A model generated the notes under the pieces. It saw nothing but the letters and a program-made list of their open reading frames with translations. It ran no database searches and had not been told where the DNA came from. The position numbers were made by a program, and so were the translations under genes. Source: Carettochelys insculpta (taxonomy: Eukaryota > Chordata > Testudines > Carettochelyidae). Taken from it: a stretch of DNA of 64,000 bases. Location of the stretch: assembly GCF_033958435.1 (NCBI RefSeq), contig NC_134137.1:179379501-179443500 (forward strand), given 5' to 3'. This document shows positions 1-11,609 of this stretch, one piece after another. Each line of letters opens with the position of its first letter. The first letter of the stretch is position 1.

Positions 1-1399
1 TCCAGAGATAAATTGGCTCAGTGCTCAAGGAGAGCCAGGGGCACAAGTGTTGCCCAGTAGTACTGCTGGCAAAAGTCTCCAACATGAGTGCACTGGGCAC
101 ACACATGCCTGCAGTGGGACTGCACGTGAGCACGATCACTTGAAAACATTTTTATTGTTCTCAGCTTCTGTAAGACTTTGTTTCACACAGCCCAGAACTG
201 AGGCCAAATTTGACCTGAATATGTCCCTTTAAAATTCAACGAATATGATACTGCAGTGAACCAATGTGCTCAATTGCTTAATATGGAAAACTGTTGCATG
301 GCAGGCAGTAGCTTTGACTTTCAATAGTTCATTCTATTCACAGCAGCTGAGTCATGGCTGTCAACATATTTAATGTATTTGCCATCAGATCATTATTACA
401 TCTCGTGTACATCTTATTACATCTTGCTGCTGAAAAGTTAAGATCATTTCCAGATCTGCCAGAGAAGAGTCATAAACCAGCATAGCAATCATAATGTTCA
501 CGTTTTCTATTTGAAAAGGTTTCTCTCTTGAACGTCAGCCGGTCAGTCATATAGTCGGCAATTAACTGAAAGACCTTAAAAAGGGAAACAAACTGTGTGA
601 CCGTTTGTGTTTTATAAGATATTGTAGCTCATCTGTTTTCCTCTGCTTACTCGCAAAGCAGGTGCAGCATGGGCTTCAGGCGAGCTGCCTTCCCCATGCT
701 GCCTGACAGTACGACTCAGGCCTGACTATTAGTGGTGCATCAGCGGCTCACACTTCTCTATCCATCCATTTTTGACTTTGGTTGATGCTGCCAATAAAGG
801 GGTCAGTAACAATGAGGACTTCCAGCTACTAAAAAGTGGATTCAGGCTTCAAATGCTTTTTGTTTCACAGAGCAGAGGAAACAAACAGTGGTGGCAAACA
901 ATTTCAGTCACCCACTATTGTACTGAGGGGATGTCTCCTCTCTGGGCTAGATTGATGGACAGTGATTGATCCAGTGGGGTGATTTATCACATTTATAAAT
1001 GGACACTGAGCATCTTCCCTTTGAATCTGGTACTCCACCAAATCTAGAAGAGTAAGTGGAGTTGATGGGACAGCATTAATTGTCAGCTCACCATGGTGAA
1101 GATACAGCGATAAGCAGGCTTAATATGTTGATTTTAGCTATGTTATTCACATAGCTGAAGTTCCTTAACTTAGGTCAACAGCCTTCAGGAGTACAGACAG
1201 GATCTGTGACAGAGCTCACTCTTCCTTGACCGATAATGTGAACTTCCTCATCTACAGGGGCAAGGTCTTTATTCCTTTCAGGAGGCCACATCGCGAGAGC
1301 CAAAAGGCCGTCTCATTTTAAGGAACTGTTCTATGCCATTAATAGAGTTCCCTAAATTGGTGAAATGTAATATTCTTACTGTACCTTAAATTTGTCTTG
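1..1399. other. Non-coding stretch, nothing recognised
   Basis: Unique-looking, moderately AT-rich sequence. The short open frames have no recognisable domain. I see no RNA gene, repeat end or splice-site pair that I would defend. Confidence 0.5.
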
Positions 1400-1765
1400 G
1401 TTTTCACCAAAAAGGCTGATGGCAACTGGACACCTAATATGGTGAGTGCCCGTGAAAATGGAGTAGGTTCAGAAGCTAAAACAGAGAAAGAACAAGTTAA
1501 AAATTACTTTAGGTGAGCTGGGTGTCTTCAAGTCACTAGGGTGTGATGAAATGCATCCTAGAATACTCAATGAGGTGACTGAGGGGCTATCTGAGCCATT
1601 ACCTATTATCTTTGAAAAGTCATGGAAGAGGGAGAGATTCCAGAAGACAGGAAAAGGGCAAATATAGTGTCCATCTATAAAGAAAAGGAAAATAAGGATA
1701 ACTCAGGGAATTACAGACAAGTCAGGTTAATATCTGTACCAGGAAAGATAATGGTGAAAAGGGAG
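1400..1765 (+). mobile_element. CR1-type LINE, reverse-transcriptase fragment
   Basis: The translation contains the pattern seen at the start of LINE reverse transcriptases: 'GCDEMHPRILNE', then 'EIPEDRKRANIVSIYK', then 'NYRQVRLISVPGKIM'. In CR1-clade ORF2 these are the 'GPDGIHPRvLkEl', 'PedWkkAnV.PIfKKG' and 'NYRPVSLTSVPGKvmE' motifs of RT blocks 0-2. The frame is broken before the block (the GCDEMHP part is in a different frame from the later part), and the copy ends where block 2 would continue. It is a dead 5'- and 3'-truncated copy on the + strand. Confidence 0.8.
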
Positions 1766-4079
1766 TTATCATCTCATATTGGCCCAAATAAGCCAGTCAG
1801 CCAGCCCAGGATTAACACTAATGGTTACTCTTGGGAGCTGTACCAGGCCTTCCTCAATTAAAAATATAGAATGACCCTATCTGGGTTCTTTAAGAAGTGG
1901 ATTAAGAAAATAAGTCCCTGATCTTTCACCACTAAAATCAATGAGAGTTGATTGGTGGGAAAACTTGCACTGCTTCTGCTAACACCTCACCAACTATAAC
2001 TAGATGATAAATAGGGGATTTCAGGCTGCAGAACTGGTAGCTTTTTAATTCTGTGAACGTTGGGTCGAGCCCTGTATTAGCACACCAAAGACCTGTTAAA
2101 GAAAAAACAAAACCTAACACCACACCAGCTCAGTTTGAACTCCGTTCCCATTCACAATATACTGAGAACTGATTGTTTCCTTAGCCCTTCCTATGCTTTT
2201 CATCAGCTTTCAAAAGCTCTCTCTGGAAATTCTGTCAGTTGGGCTGTTCTTGCTCTGTTGCCAGTAGCAGCAAACAGAAAGGATTAGGTTAGTTCTGCAA
2301 AAAATTTAAAAAGTAACTTCAAATTGTCTCTAAAAATTAGCTAAATTTTATTTTTTTCCATTTTAAACGCTCCCTTCTCCATTTTTAGCTCTCCTTTTGT
2401 TTGGAGGCCCATCCTCTTACCTCCAGACCACTGCTGCCATCTGGGGAATGACTGGATGAACTGGATCAGCATAAGCTAGTAGATCTGTTGTTGGATCCTG
2501 CTGTTCTGGCTTTCCAAAGTGGTGCAGACACTGTCTTAATTACTACAGGATTAATTATTCTTGTGGGAATGGATGGAAAAAGAGATTGTACAAGAGTAGG
2601 GATCAATACAGTGCTCTCAGAGCCATAATATCCCTGGATTCCAACAAAGGCATTACTAGTTCCTGCAACTGTAGACCTGGATGTTAGGCTGCCAGGTCAG
2701 ACTTGAAGACAATGTCAGTGCTGTCGTAAGATGAAGGCCTAAGACCATGCAGCTCAGGCCTGATCTGAGGCCTGAGGCCTAGCTAACCATGGACAAAACA
2801 TGGCTAACATAAAGTAAAGCTAGTCTGTAAGCAAGAGGCAGGCCCCTGATAACAGAACTTGGCACAAACAGTCAACAGAAAATCTCTTCCAACAGAAACT
2901 TCTGTTGACAGATGGCTGTAGTGTAGCCGAGCCCCTAACTACAAGTGGATTTGGAAGTCAATGGGGCTGCCAGTTCTAAGCAGGAAGGAATACCAGGCCG
3001 CTGAAGTTCTCTCAGGAAAATGCAATGGAACCAAGCCTCCTACTTGGTTGTGGAGCCTGTCATGGCACTGCTTGGAGAGGGCAAGGTGGAAGAAACAGAG
3101 GTTTGGATAGTTCATCTAAGTTACGTAGAAGTATCTGAACCAAATTAAATTGAAGCCAAATTAAAACTCCCAACCTTTCAAAGCTTTCCCATTGCCAGTA
3201 CTGGCTGATATGAATCAGAAGGATTCGTATGTGCATCAGGTTAGTTCTAACTCCTGAACAAAAATAAGATTGAAGATTGTTAGCCAGTAAGTCTTTACAA
3301 AGCCCTCAGAATAAAAGAGGGCATCAGTTAGAGTTCCTTCAAATTCATCCCTTCAGCATATTTATATTAACAGAGAAAAGTTCCTGCTGATCTTCTGCCT
3401 GTTTAGATGATCATTTTTTGTTAATATAGTTTGAGTATTGGAAGAGGTTTGGAAACAGAACTTTCCAACAAAAATAATGTGTAATATAGTTGGCATAGTC
3501 GGAACAACAGGAGCTCACTTTTTCCATTTCCTCATGCAGGACAAAGGAAGCTTACAGATTAGTCTCTGTTAGAGCATTATGAATGTCACACTATCCTAAT
3601 GCCTCGCTCATGGGAAATGGTTTCAAAGCTAATGTACAGGTTTAAATAACTTGTCTGGTAAGTAGCATAATGACCATATCATAATAAATTTGGACCTGCT
3701 CTTTGGACAGCCGGCTAGAAAACCAACAATCTGCATCTATATACACCTGGAGATTTGAGACTGATAGGGCCATAAGATTCAGTAAGCAGAAGATTCTAGA
3801 CACGAATAAACTGTGAGTGTAAAGATATCTGAGGGAACTTTCTAGAAGCTGAGTACTGGAATAAGATAGAATTTACCTGCTGACTGATATGGTTTCCTGG
3901 TTTCCTTCCACATAGATGCAATGGCCAAATTAAATGGACATGTAAGTGGTGATTTAAGTAGGGAGAAAATCCACTTCAGTACACCTTTCCTTTAACCTTC
4001 ATCTGCTTTGATTCCAGTGCAAGAAAGAGAAAAGGTCAAAAGGAAAGTGGGGGGAGAGGAAAAAGTCACCCAAATTTCT
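1766..4079. other. Non-coding stretch with minor repeat debris
   Basis: No gene seen. Around 2875-2945 a short piece with 'aacttctgttgacagatggctg' character resembles the gttgacag-type MITE found again at 25004-25432. The rest is unassigned. Confidence 0.4.
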
Positions 4080-4330
4080 CAGCCTGATTTGGAAATCTGA
4101 AAATTTTTGGTTCCAACAATTGAAATAAAACACAAAAAAACTGAAATGTTTTGATGGTATTGATATTTTCCCATCAATTTTGGGGGGCCAAAATCTGCAT
4201 GTTCCCATGGAAAATTTGGATTTTGATGAAACCCCATTTTCCACCAGGAAAATTTTTCATTTTAAAACTTTTAACCAATTTTACTTATGCGTGTGCATTC
4301 CAGGGTAAAATATCTCATTCTGGGAATCTG
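4080..4330. repeat. AT-rich foldback-type dispersed repeat (fragment)
   Basis: Runs of aaatttt/ccaaaattt with 'gaaatgttttgat' and 'ccaccaggaaaattttt' resemble the AT-rich family also present around 27951-30333, 40495-40880 and 43137-43330. The class is unknown. The apparent 81-aa minus-strand and 62-aa plus-strand frames here are side effects of this composition. Confidence 0.4.
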
Positions 4331-4924
4331 CATCTTTGATCGTTCTGCTCAGTAAGGCAAGCAAAATTATAACAGTTTACATATTCTGTATGACCTCTCA
4401 GCCTGATGAAGCACAAAATGTTTTTACAGATTTCAGTCTACCTAGAGAGGGACAGAGAGATTACTTACCTACCACTTGTATCCTGTAGCTTTCTACCTTA
4501 CAAACACTAAAACACAGTTCTTTTTAGTAGCAGAAGCCAAGAATTACTTCAAGTGAAACTAGAGCAAGAATTTTAGAGAAGCAGAATGCAGTTACCCTTG
4601 TTTAAATTTGGCCCTGTCCCTGGCATTAGCACTAGCATGAGGAGCATTAGGCATCTCAAATGACCACCTGTGGGAAGAGTTTGATTTCACAGGCCCTTCC
4701 AGTAAACTGCATTCCCAGTGGCACAAAGCCCTCATCATCTTGCCAGAGCCATTAGATTTTTTCCAGTCTGGAGGGAAATACCAGCTCTTAATTGACCAAC
4801 ACTGAATCCTGTAGAGTCTCTTTTATATGGGGCCTCTCACCCAAGCACCGAGCCGGACTGATACAGTTTATTAACATTGACAAGTCTTTAGTGGATGGGC
4901 TTCAAAGTTAAGACAGGTTGACTT

Positions 4925-5210
4925 AGGGCAGGTCTGCACGAGACCTAAAGTCGATCCTGGATGCGCAATTCCAGCTATGGCAATTGCATAGCTGGAATGG
5001 ACATATCTACAATTGACTTACCTGGCCATCCTCACTAAGGGTGAGGACTCTCTTGTGGACCTTCCTAACTCCTTGTGATAACAAGGAGTAAAGGGTCAAC
5101 TGTCGAGCCCTGATAGTTTGATTTTGCACATTCCCACTAGGCACATGAAACTGAACCCTGGAAAATTGACCCTGAATGGGTGAATTTACTGGTAAGTGTT
5201 GATATCCCCT
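4925..5210. mobile_element. MITE, 'ggtctgcac' end, non-autonomous DNA transposon
   Basis: Begins 'ggcaggtctgcacgag' and carries the internal motif 'attccagctatggcaattgc', shared almost word for word with 35538-35845 and, more loosely, 57305-57590. Those copies define a family with TCTACAC-like ends and no coding capacity. It is hAT-like by appearance; the target duplication is not clear. Confidence 0.6.
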
Positions 5211-6320
5211 TAGAGTAACTAAAATATTTCTGTGTGGTGAGAAAGCACCTTCTGTGGAACAAAATAAAAATCAGCCTAGAAATTTGGAATATGCATCACA
5301 TGCCCTAAGATAAGTGGTTGCATGGGCAAAAAACTTGCTCTACCTGCAACACAGTAGCATGCATGATTTTCACGATTTAATTCCCAAAGTAGAGAGAAGC
5401 CACGTAGACAAGCTTACTCAAAGCATGCCACATCAAAAAATATCAAATCCAATGTCTGTGGACTCTGTGGCGGAAAGGTTGACCAAAGTGAGTGAAAGCT
5501 AGACTGGGAAATATTTGGTTCACATGGATCTTGCTCATCTTAGTGGTGAAGGGCAAGATCAGGCAAATATTACATCAGTGTGAGTAATGTTCTCAGTGAA
5601 GGGATGACCCATAGAGGGTGCCATTGCAGCCTGAGTGTAAATTAGAGAAGGGTGAGCATACTTTTTACATCAGGCCTCCCTTTTTAATCCCTGCAATTAG
5701 CAGGGCCCTCCCCAACCTGTCTAGTGTAATCCAAAGCGATGGAAATGTCACTTATGTTCACATGAAAAAACAGAAACAACCTTTCAGCACATGTAAGAAA
5801 ATAAGTCTGTAGAATGTTAAACTTTATTAATGGGTATATAAATGAGAATACAAATACATAAAAACTGTGACATATTTCAACATTTTTAATAAGACGGATG
5901 AGCCTGAGACCCAGCAGCCAATCATGCTGCACCCCTCTTATGAAATTTCACACTCCTCCCTCCCGAGGGGGGCCCCCACTTTGCTCGCTCCTGAATTAGA
6001 GCAATCCTTAGGCTGACTCTTCCACTAGGGGCAGGCAAAACCCTAGGTATGTCAGCAATACTGGTGCCCACATGGAGCAATGGATAATCAGTGCTAAAGT
6101 GTTTTGGGGGGTTTGCTTTAGAGAATTTTTTCCAAGGGAATACTTGTCTATACCAAAGAAATCTAAAGCTTTCCCTGTGGAGACTCACAGATGTTCTGAT
6201 CCCCTGGAGAGGTGTCTCATAACCTGGAAAAGAAGGTGTTTGTCCTCCCCATTCCCATCCCACCTGTCAAGGGTACATTGCCTAAAACAATTATTTCTCC
6301 ACTTTTCAGGAAAAAAATCT
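5211..6320. other. Non-coding stretch, nothing recognised
   Basis: Frames up to 113 aa occur on both strands between 5684 and 6350, but they overlap each other, have no domain signature and no codon-bias support. I treat them as chance. Confidence 0.4.
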
Positions 6321-6324
6321 CTGC

Positions 6325-6460
6325 AAAGACCAAAACAAGCAGTCCTGTAGCACCTTAAAGGCTAACGATTTTATTTATTAGGTAATGAGCTTTCGTAGGA
6401 AAGACTCACTTCTTCAGATTCTGGAGCAGACCTGAGAAATCAGCAAAATATAAAAAGTAA
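6325..6460 (-). mobile_element. Penelope-like element tail, degraded
   Basis: Reads 'aagcagtcctgtagcacctt', 'taggtaatgagctttcgtag' and 'gactcacttcttcagat' on the + strand. This is the reverse complement of the tail lying downstream of the GIY-YIG coding remnant in the copies near 28-30 kb. Only the 3' tail is present. Confidence 0.65.
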
Positions 6461-6482
6461 GGGGTGGGGTGGGGTGGGGTGA
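6458..6482 (+). repeat. (GGGGT)n microsatellite, G-quadruplex potential
   Basis: Four to five tandem GGGGT units followed by a purine-rich run to about 6515 (gaggagggaaagaaggga). It sits directly beside the Penelope tail. Confidence 0.85.
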
Positions 6483-6539
6483 GGAGGGAAAGAAGGGAGA
6501 GAGAGAGAAAAAAGAGAATAAGGAATGAAAACCTCTGGG

Positions 6540-7742
6540 AAGAGTAAATTAAGTTAAGTGGGACATCTGCCCCAGAGGTTTTCTTTTCCTTTTTCTACGT
6601 TTCTAAAATGACTATGCTTCTGAGACTATTTGCAAATAACAGGTGCAGTACAGGAGATTTCATATACAAGCTATTCATGATCTCTGCTAGGCTTGAAAAG
6701 GGGATTTAGAAAATTAGAGCAGGCATAATATCCTCTCTGCTGTGATAAAGAGTAAATCAGCTGCAGCCTTACTGGGCTAGCAGGTCCCATCACCGGAGAC
6801 ACCAGCTGTGAGCCCTACTCTCATAAGTGATTGTCATGATGCTATTCAAAAGAACTATAATCAATAAATGAGATTTAGCAGCAAGCAATTCATAAAATTT
6901 ATGCCATCCTGTTTTTAGATTTCAGTATGTCTTGGTTTGCAGATTTCACAAACTTCTTCCTCCCTTTGCATGAGCCAGCTGAAGGCACATTGAGAAATAG
7001 GAAGTGGTGTGTAATGCCAAATGCCAGATTTCAGATGTTGTAGTTCCTGGGATGTTCTCATGATTCAGCTCTGGGGAGTCAACGTGGAATCCATTCTCTG
7101 AGCCTGAACAAATCACTCAGCTGTGGCTGCTTGAGAAATAGCTATAAACCCTCCCATACTCTCTGTTATTATAGCAGCTTGGTACTAAAGCCAACAATAA
7201 ATGAATAGTCAACTTCACCAGGGGTATGCAAATTATAGTAGCCGGGGGGTTGCTACTGCATCCAAGAATCAGGAATCAAGATGCATCCACTACATACTCA
7301 CTGAAAAATGTGACCCAAAGACAGACCAAGTAAATGCACCTTACAGAGTGCCTGGAGGTCCCTCTCAAAATGGCTTTGGCAGAGCCCCGTGGGCAGGGAG
7401 CAGGGAGCTCCCAAGGCAGTAACCCTTCACAGAGCATCTCGTAGCAGTCGTGGAATATTCCATCACAGGCAGTGCAGGCAAGAACATCATCCTCCTGCCA
7501 ATAATTCTCACAGTCAGCTCTACCATGAGACTTACTGTCAGGCCACTTGATCCCAGAGCAAACAAAGATTTAATGATTATCTCCAGCTGTTCAGGTTGCC
7601 CCTGGAAGCAAACAGAAAGCCAGTGCTAACACGTCAGCATAGTGCTCAGAGCAGTATGATCCAGCGACTGCATTCTTCACTGGCGGAAGCTTCTGGGTAG
7701 ACCTCAAGAGAAGATCTCAGCAAGGCACATTGTAACAGATTG
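6540..7742. other. Non-coding stretch, nothing recognised
   Basis: No feature that I can support. The 7201-7565 open frames lack domains and splice context. Confidence 0.4.
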
Positions 7743-7750
7743 TCCTAGAT

Positions 7751-8079
7751 TGGGGTGAGCAACGGTTCCGAAGTGGAGTGTCGAAATTTGACCTTTTGAC
7801 CCCTATGTACAGCCCAAGTGCTGGTGATACTTTTTAAAGTCACTAATAGTTCTACTTACAACAGCTTCATTGATAAAGAAATTCAGATGCAGAACCTTGC
7901 TGTTTAGGGGGTGGTTGGTAACATGAGCTGGTCTTTTGTTAATCCACAGGCACATGGCTTTGAGCAAGCTCCTGGCTGCATGGGGGGGAGTGGGTAGGGC
8001 TATGCTTCCTCCTCACGTGCCAATGAAAATCAACTCGTGTGCCGCTCTTGGCACCCATACCAGGGATTGCTGACCCCTG
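7751..8079. mobile_element. hAT-type MITE with 8-bp target duplication
   Basis: Left end tggggtgagcaac and right end ttgctgacccctg are inverted repeats of the hAT type (CAGGGGTCAGCAA-like; the first two bases of the left end look lost). Flanks tcctagat (7743-7750) and cactagat (8080-8087) match at 6 of 8 positions, consistent with a decayed 8-bp duplication typical of hAT transposons. There is no coding content. Confidence 0.7.
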
Positions 8080-8194
8080 CACTAGATGCATTATTTTGAC
8101 AGTCTAGCACCTCTGAGGCTGTTATTTTTGGTACTGTAGAAGTTATTGGTGCCTTAGTTTAGCCGTTGGTGCCATGTATACGTATTTCCTGGCC

Positions 8195-8310
8195 ACACAT
8201 CAAGGTCTTAGTCCTTCCTTATTTACAGCAATGTAAATCAGGAATAATTCCACTAAAGATAATGGGGTTACACCAGTGTAAAGTCAGTGGTGGGAGACAT
8301 CAGGGCCCCT
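8195..8310. repeat. Dispersed 'ttacaccagtgtaaa' repeat
   Basis: Contains 'agcaatgtaaatcaggaat' and 'atggggttacaccagtgtaa'. Variants recur around 19860, 33890, 36045, 37520, 41960, 42660 and 54230 in this window. I recognise the style as an old amniote repeat but cannot name it. Confidence 0.5.
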
Positions 8311-8870
8311 GGAGCATGCTAAGGTAGGGAATCGCAATTCCAATACCTTATACAAAGTGGGTTCAACAAAATCAAAGCGTAGTGGGAAATCCCACTCTGT
8401 GTCACTGTTCTGGGTCAGTGACCAAGAAATAGAGCATCTCAAACATTTTGGAAGAGCAGTAATTTTCTTGGACTATTCAGATTAAATGTTTGTTTCGAGA
8501 AAGGAGTAGTTGGAACAGGAAGGCATGCATGGCTGCTGCTGAAGAAAAGCATCCTTGTGCCTGATTGGAAAGGTTTTTTTTGTTTTGTTTGTTTAAGAAC
8601 AGTACATTCTTTCTAAAGATGTCTATGATAATGCAGCCAAAGTCAATGAGCCCTTGGGTTACCTACATCCTCCCAGTTGCACGAGTTATGTAAGCTAAAG
8701 AGCTATGTAAAGGGTTGCTTTCTTCTTTCTGCTTTCTTTCTTCTTTTGCTGTGAATTGTTGAAGAAAGTTTTGCTTTATTATTTTGTATACATTCACTGG
8801 AGTTGACTGATAGGGCCCTTCACTTTGATGGGTTCCTTATTTGTCTTTGTGCATTTCCCACTTGCAAGCC
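8311..8870. other. Non-coding stretch, nothing recognised
   Basis: AT-rich DNA including a short T/G-rich run near 8575 and a ttctttct-rich run near 8720-8745. No gene seen. Confidence 0.4.
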
Positions 8871-8874
8871 TGCT

Positions 8875-9165
8875 GCCTGGGGATGGGGGTTGGGGGCAAT
8901 TGCCCTGGGGCTCAGCAATACAAAAGGGTCTGGTGTGCCTGGCTGATGCTGCTGCTATTGCAGTGGCTGGCGTTCCAGGCTCTTTAAATTGCTGCCAGAA
9001 CACCACATAGGGAACTCCAAGCAGCGTTGTTGAGTGTGGGGGAGGGGAGTGGGTGTGCTGTGGTATACAGTGCATTGATGGCTGCCTCATCCTTTCTTGG
9101 GGCATGGAGTAGGGACCTCCCACCTTTCCCAGGGGCCCAGTGAGGCTGTAGGCCCTACTGCCCAC
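8875..9165 (+). repeat. GC-rich 'ctttaaattgctgc' dispersed repeat
   Basis: Core 'gctctttaaattgctgccag' preceded by a gctgctgct-rich stem and followed by a G-rich segment. Related cores occur at 22130-22200, 22595-22680, 27480-27600, 36380-36600 and 54410-54660. It explains the overlapping 61- and 129-aa open frames here, which I do not consider genes. Probably a non-autonomous DNA element. Confidence 0.5.
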
Positions 9166-9509
9166 TGGGAAATCCACAAGCACCAGAAAAAAATAAAAGA
9201 GGGGAGTTATCAGATATGGATATATTTCTGAGGTCTAAAGAAAGAAACAGAAAACCTGGTGAATGAATACTTAGGGCACAGATGAAATTAAAAAGTTACA
9301 CGTGTCCTATTGTCTTCAGAATTATGTGGTCAGATTTATAGAAATATTTTTGAGGGGATAATTTTCTTAGGGCTCCATCCTGCCTTCCTATAGCAACAAG
9401 TTGTGCTACACGTGAAATGAGTTATAAGATGCATATACACATAATATTTCTTTTATGGACTGAGTGAATAATTTTCAAAAAATTGTGAATGACAGCACTG
9501 TTTGACTCA
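9166..9509. other. Non-coding flank of the provirus
   Basis: AT-rich DNA with no recognised feature, ending at the target-site copy ccatc (9510-9514) of the retroviral insertion. Confidence 0.5.
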
Positions 9510-9514
9510 CCATC

Positions 9515-9871
9515 TGTAGCCAACCAGGCTCAGGTTCCCCAGAGACAAGGCTGCACCCAGAAGGCGAGTGCTAGATTTGGGTTTATTGAAAGCGCGTGAC
9601 ACCCGCGACGGGAGCCCCAGAGACGCCGCAGTCACCAGTGGGGGACGACCCGACGCGCCAGAGCTTCGCTTGGGGAGAGGCTCTGTAACAGGCCTCCTAA
9701 CACTAGCTGATAAAGCTGAACTCATTAACATAAGATTGCCTAAATTGTCTGTGCATTTCTTATCACTATCTCTTGTGGCCTACTGCCAGTGTAGCCTTGA
9801 AGTCTTGGCAAGCGCAGCTTGTTCTGCAGCAGTTCCCATGGCAGTTATTTTGCAGCTTTTCACCTTGCACA
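9515..9871 (-). repeat. 3' LTR of the ERV (region shared with the 5' LTR)
   Basis: 357 bp, starting TGTGCAAGG and ending GGCTACA in viral orientation (TG...CA). A poly(A) signal AATAAA lies on the minus strand (tttatt at 9582-9587). It aligns end to end with 13204-13560. Viral-upstream sequence 9872-9956 could be further U3 sequence, because the polypurine tract lies beyond it (see findings). Confidence 0.9.
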
Positions 9872-9956
9872 GACTGGTCTGTTTAGATTCTCCTGAGGAT
9901 TCACAGGGGGGTCGGACTGCACTCTCGACCGTTACAATGTCTTCTCGCATCCTACA
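9872..9956 (-). other. 85-bp segment between LTR homology edge and polypurine tract
   Basis: In viral orientation this segment starts TGTAGGATGC directly after a G-run, which is what the start of an LTR looks like, and runs into the 357-bp block shared with the other LTR. It has no counterpart outside the 5' LTR. Either the true LTR is 442 bp and the 5' copy lost its first 85 bp, or the tract has drifted from its usual position. Confidence 0.5.
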
Positions 9957-9967
9957 CTCCCCCCCGC
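9957..9967 (-). promoter_or_regulatory. Polypurine tract candidate of the ERV
   Basis: Plus-strand ctcccccccgc is gcgggggggag in viral orientation, immediately followed by TG. A G-rich tract at this point is the plus-strand primer in retroviral replication. It lies 85 bp from the edge of the LTR region shared by both copies. Confidence 0.6.
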
Positions 9968-10604
9968 AACCCCTTTGTGAATTCCGAGGCTAGTAGGAAT
10001 CAAGTGAGGTGGTTAATGCTCTTCTGGCAACACAGCGTGCACCTGTGGAACAGACTTGATAACAGCATATGAGAGCAGTGAAAGCAAAGTTACACCAAAG
10101 GGTGTAGTTTTGCAGGAGGGCAGGAGTAGCACTGACACCTATAAAACAGGTGTCCATGAGCTGTCCCATGGCCATACCGTGGGGCAGACAAAAGGCAGAC
10201 GCGTTGATGGCAGTTTGTGCCAAAGCTACCTATACGTTGGAGCTGTTACTGACAGGTGGGCCCCACTTTGAGGCTGTTGCTACAGCAGTCCAGAGGTACC
10301 TGTGACCCACCCCATTAAGGGGATCGGGGTTTGCACAGTAACAGGGGCGATGCCCGTGACCCACTCAGTGTTCTGCAAAGCCCACACCACTGCTAGGATC
10401 TGCTTTTCCAGGGGGGTGTACCCACCTTTGGCTCCGCGGAGGGTTCGTGACCAGAAGCTGATGGGTTCTTTTCACTGGGTTCCTACCTGCTGCCACAGAC
10501 CCTAGGACACCACATTACCGACGGTTGTTACCTGCAGTTCAAACGGTTGTCCCTGCAGCGGTGCAATGAGGCGGGTGTGTGCCACTACCGCCTCTTTGCA
10601 GAGA
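9968..10604 (-). pseudogene. ERV pol remnant: RT thumb/RNase H side, degraded
   Basis: Minus-strand frames hold fragments with 'TEKHQRAFDLCKEAV' and 'GGYTPLEKQILAVVWAL', patterns of the RT connection and start of the RNase H domain in retroviral Pol. They are separated by an in-frame stop near 10500 and end without the RNase H catalytic core. No integrase motifs (HHCC, DDE) are visible before the polypurine tract, so the provirus must carry a large deletion between about 10330 and 9970. No env is present. Confidence 0.65.
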
Positions 10605-11261
10605 TCAAAGGCTCGTTGGTGCTTCTCTGTCCAGTTCCACTGGGTGGCCTGGCGCACAAGCTCCTGTTACAATGGTGTCTAGGGCAGCTTGAACGGTTGG
10701 TTCATCTGGTTCGGAGATCATAATGTTGTCGATGTAGTGGTAGCAGGCCGTCTGGTCAGGGAGGTCCAGACGCTCCAGATCGGCCTGCACTAGCTGATGG
10801 CAGATCGCCGGGGAGTGCTGAAAGCCCTGTGGTGACAGAGTAAACGTGTACTGCTTTGTTAGCCACGTGAAGGCAAACTGCTCTTGACTCTTGGGATGAA
10901 TGTCAATAGAGACAAATGCCAGGTCTATGACGGCATGCCACGGCAAGGCCGCCACGGTGATGTGCTCCAGGATGGTAACCATGTCCGGAACTACAGCCGT
11001 TAGCTCCGGGGTTACCTTATTGAGTTCTCGATAGTCCACTGTCATGCGCCACGATCCATCCGGCTTCGTCACTGGCCAGATGGGGCTGTTGAAGGCGCTC
11101 AGCGTGGGGCGAATAATCTCCGCCTGTAGCAATGCAGCAATAGTGTCACTGATCTCATGCTCTCCACTGGGAATGCGGTATTGGTTGACTGACACCAGGG
11201 TCTGGGGAACCGGCAGGTGCACTGGGTCCCATTTGGGATGTCCCTGCAGTAGGGGCTCCAC
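10605..11261 (-). pseudogene. ERV pol: reverse transcriptase fragment
   Basis: A 218-aa open segment. It shows 'QYRIPSGEHEIS' (about 27-38), 'FNSPIWPVTKPDGSWRMTVD' (58-77), the first catalytic aspartate in 'VIDLA' (111-115), 'SPQGFQHSP' (143-151) and the active-site loop at 176-179. That loop reads YIDN: the second aspartate of the YxDD box is Asn (codon 10727-10725, gac to aac), which should abolish polymerase activity. The protease frame upstream is the same frame, separated by a TGA at 11285-11283, consistent with CpG decay. Near 10665 a one-base shift moves the continuation into another frame. The wording of the palm region is ERV-L/spuma-like rather than beta- or gammaretroviral. Confidence 0.85.
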
Positions 11262-11282
11262 AGTTCTGATTGCCCGAATGTA

Positions 11283-11609
11283 TCAGGGGTGCCCAAAGGC
11301 AAACAGCCCATACTGCGTATCCACACACCAGCCATGCAAGACGTCCATTCCAATGATGTATTCACCTAAAGGTGCAGCCAGCACAGTCGCCCGAAAGGGA
11401 GGGGCTTTCCCCAGCGTGAGGGTGACCTCCACCAAATAAGCAGCGGTCTCCGCTCCTCTGAGGCCCTGCACGACCACCTCGTGATGCAGAATGGTCACCT
11501 CGCCTCCAGTGTCTAACAGAGCTAGCACATGCTGCTCCCCTCCCTGGGACCACTTGATGGTTAACAGGACGAATGGGTGCCGGTCCCCTGCTACCTGTTG
11601 CACCGCCAC
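11283..11609 (-). pseudogene. ERV retropepsin (protease)
   Basis: A 108-aa open segment with the aspartic-protease signature 'LLDTGGEVTIL' (DTG at about 33-35), in which D is the catalytic aspartate of the homodimer, and 'EYIIGMDVL' (83-91), the second hydrophobic-glycine motif of retropepsins. Its start overlaps the end of gag by 19 nt in a different frame, as expected if protease-pol was expressed by frameshifting. It stops at TGA 11285-11283, after which pol resumes in the same frame. Confidence 0.85.

Noticed and set aside
7380..7565. Possible exon with balanced composition
   Set aside because: There is no splice-site pair in matching frame and no similarity to a protein I know.
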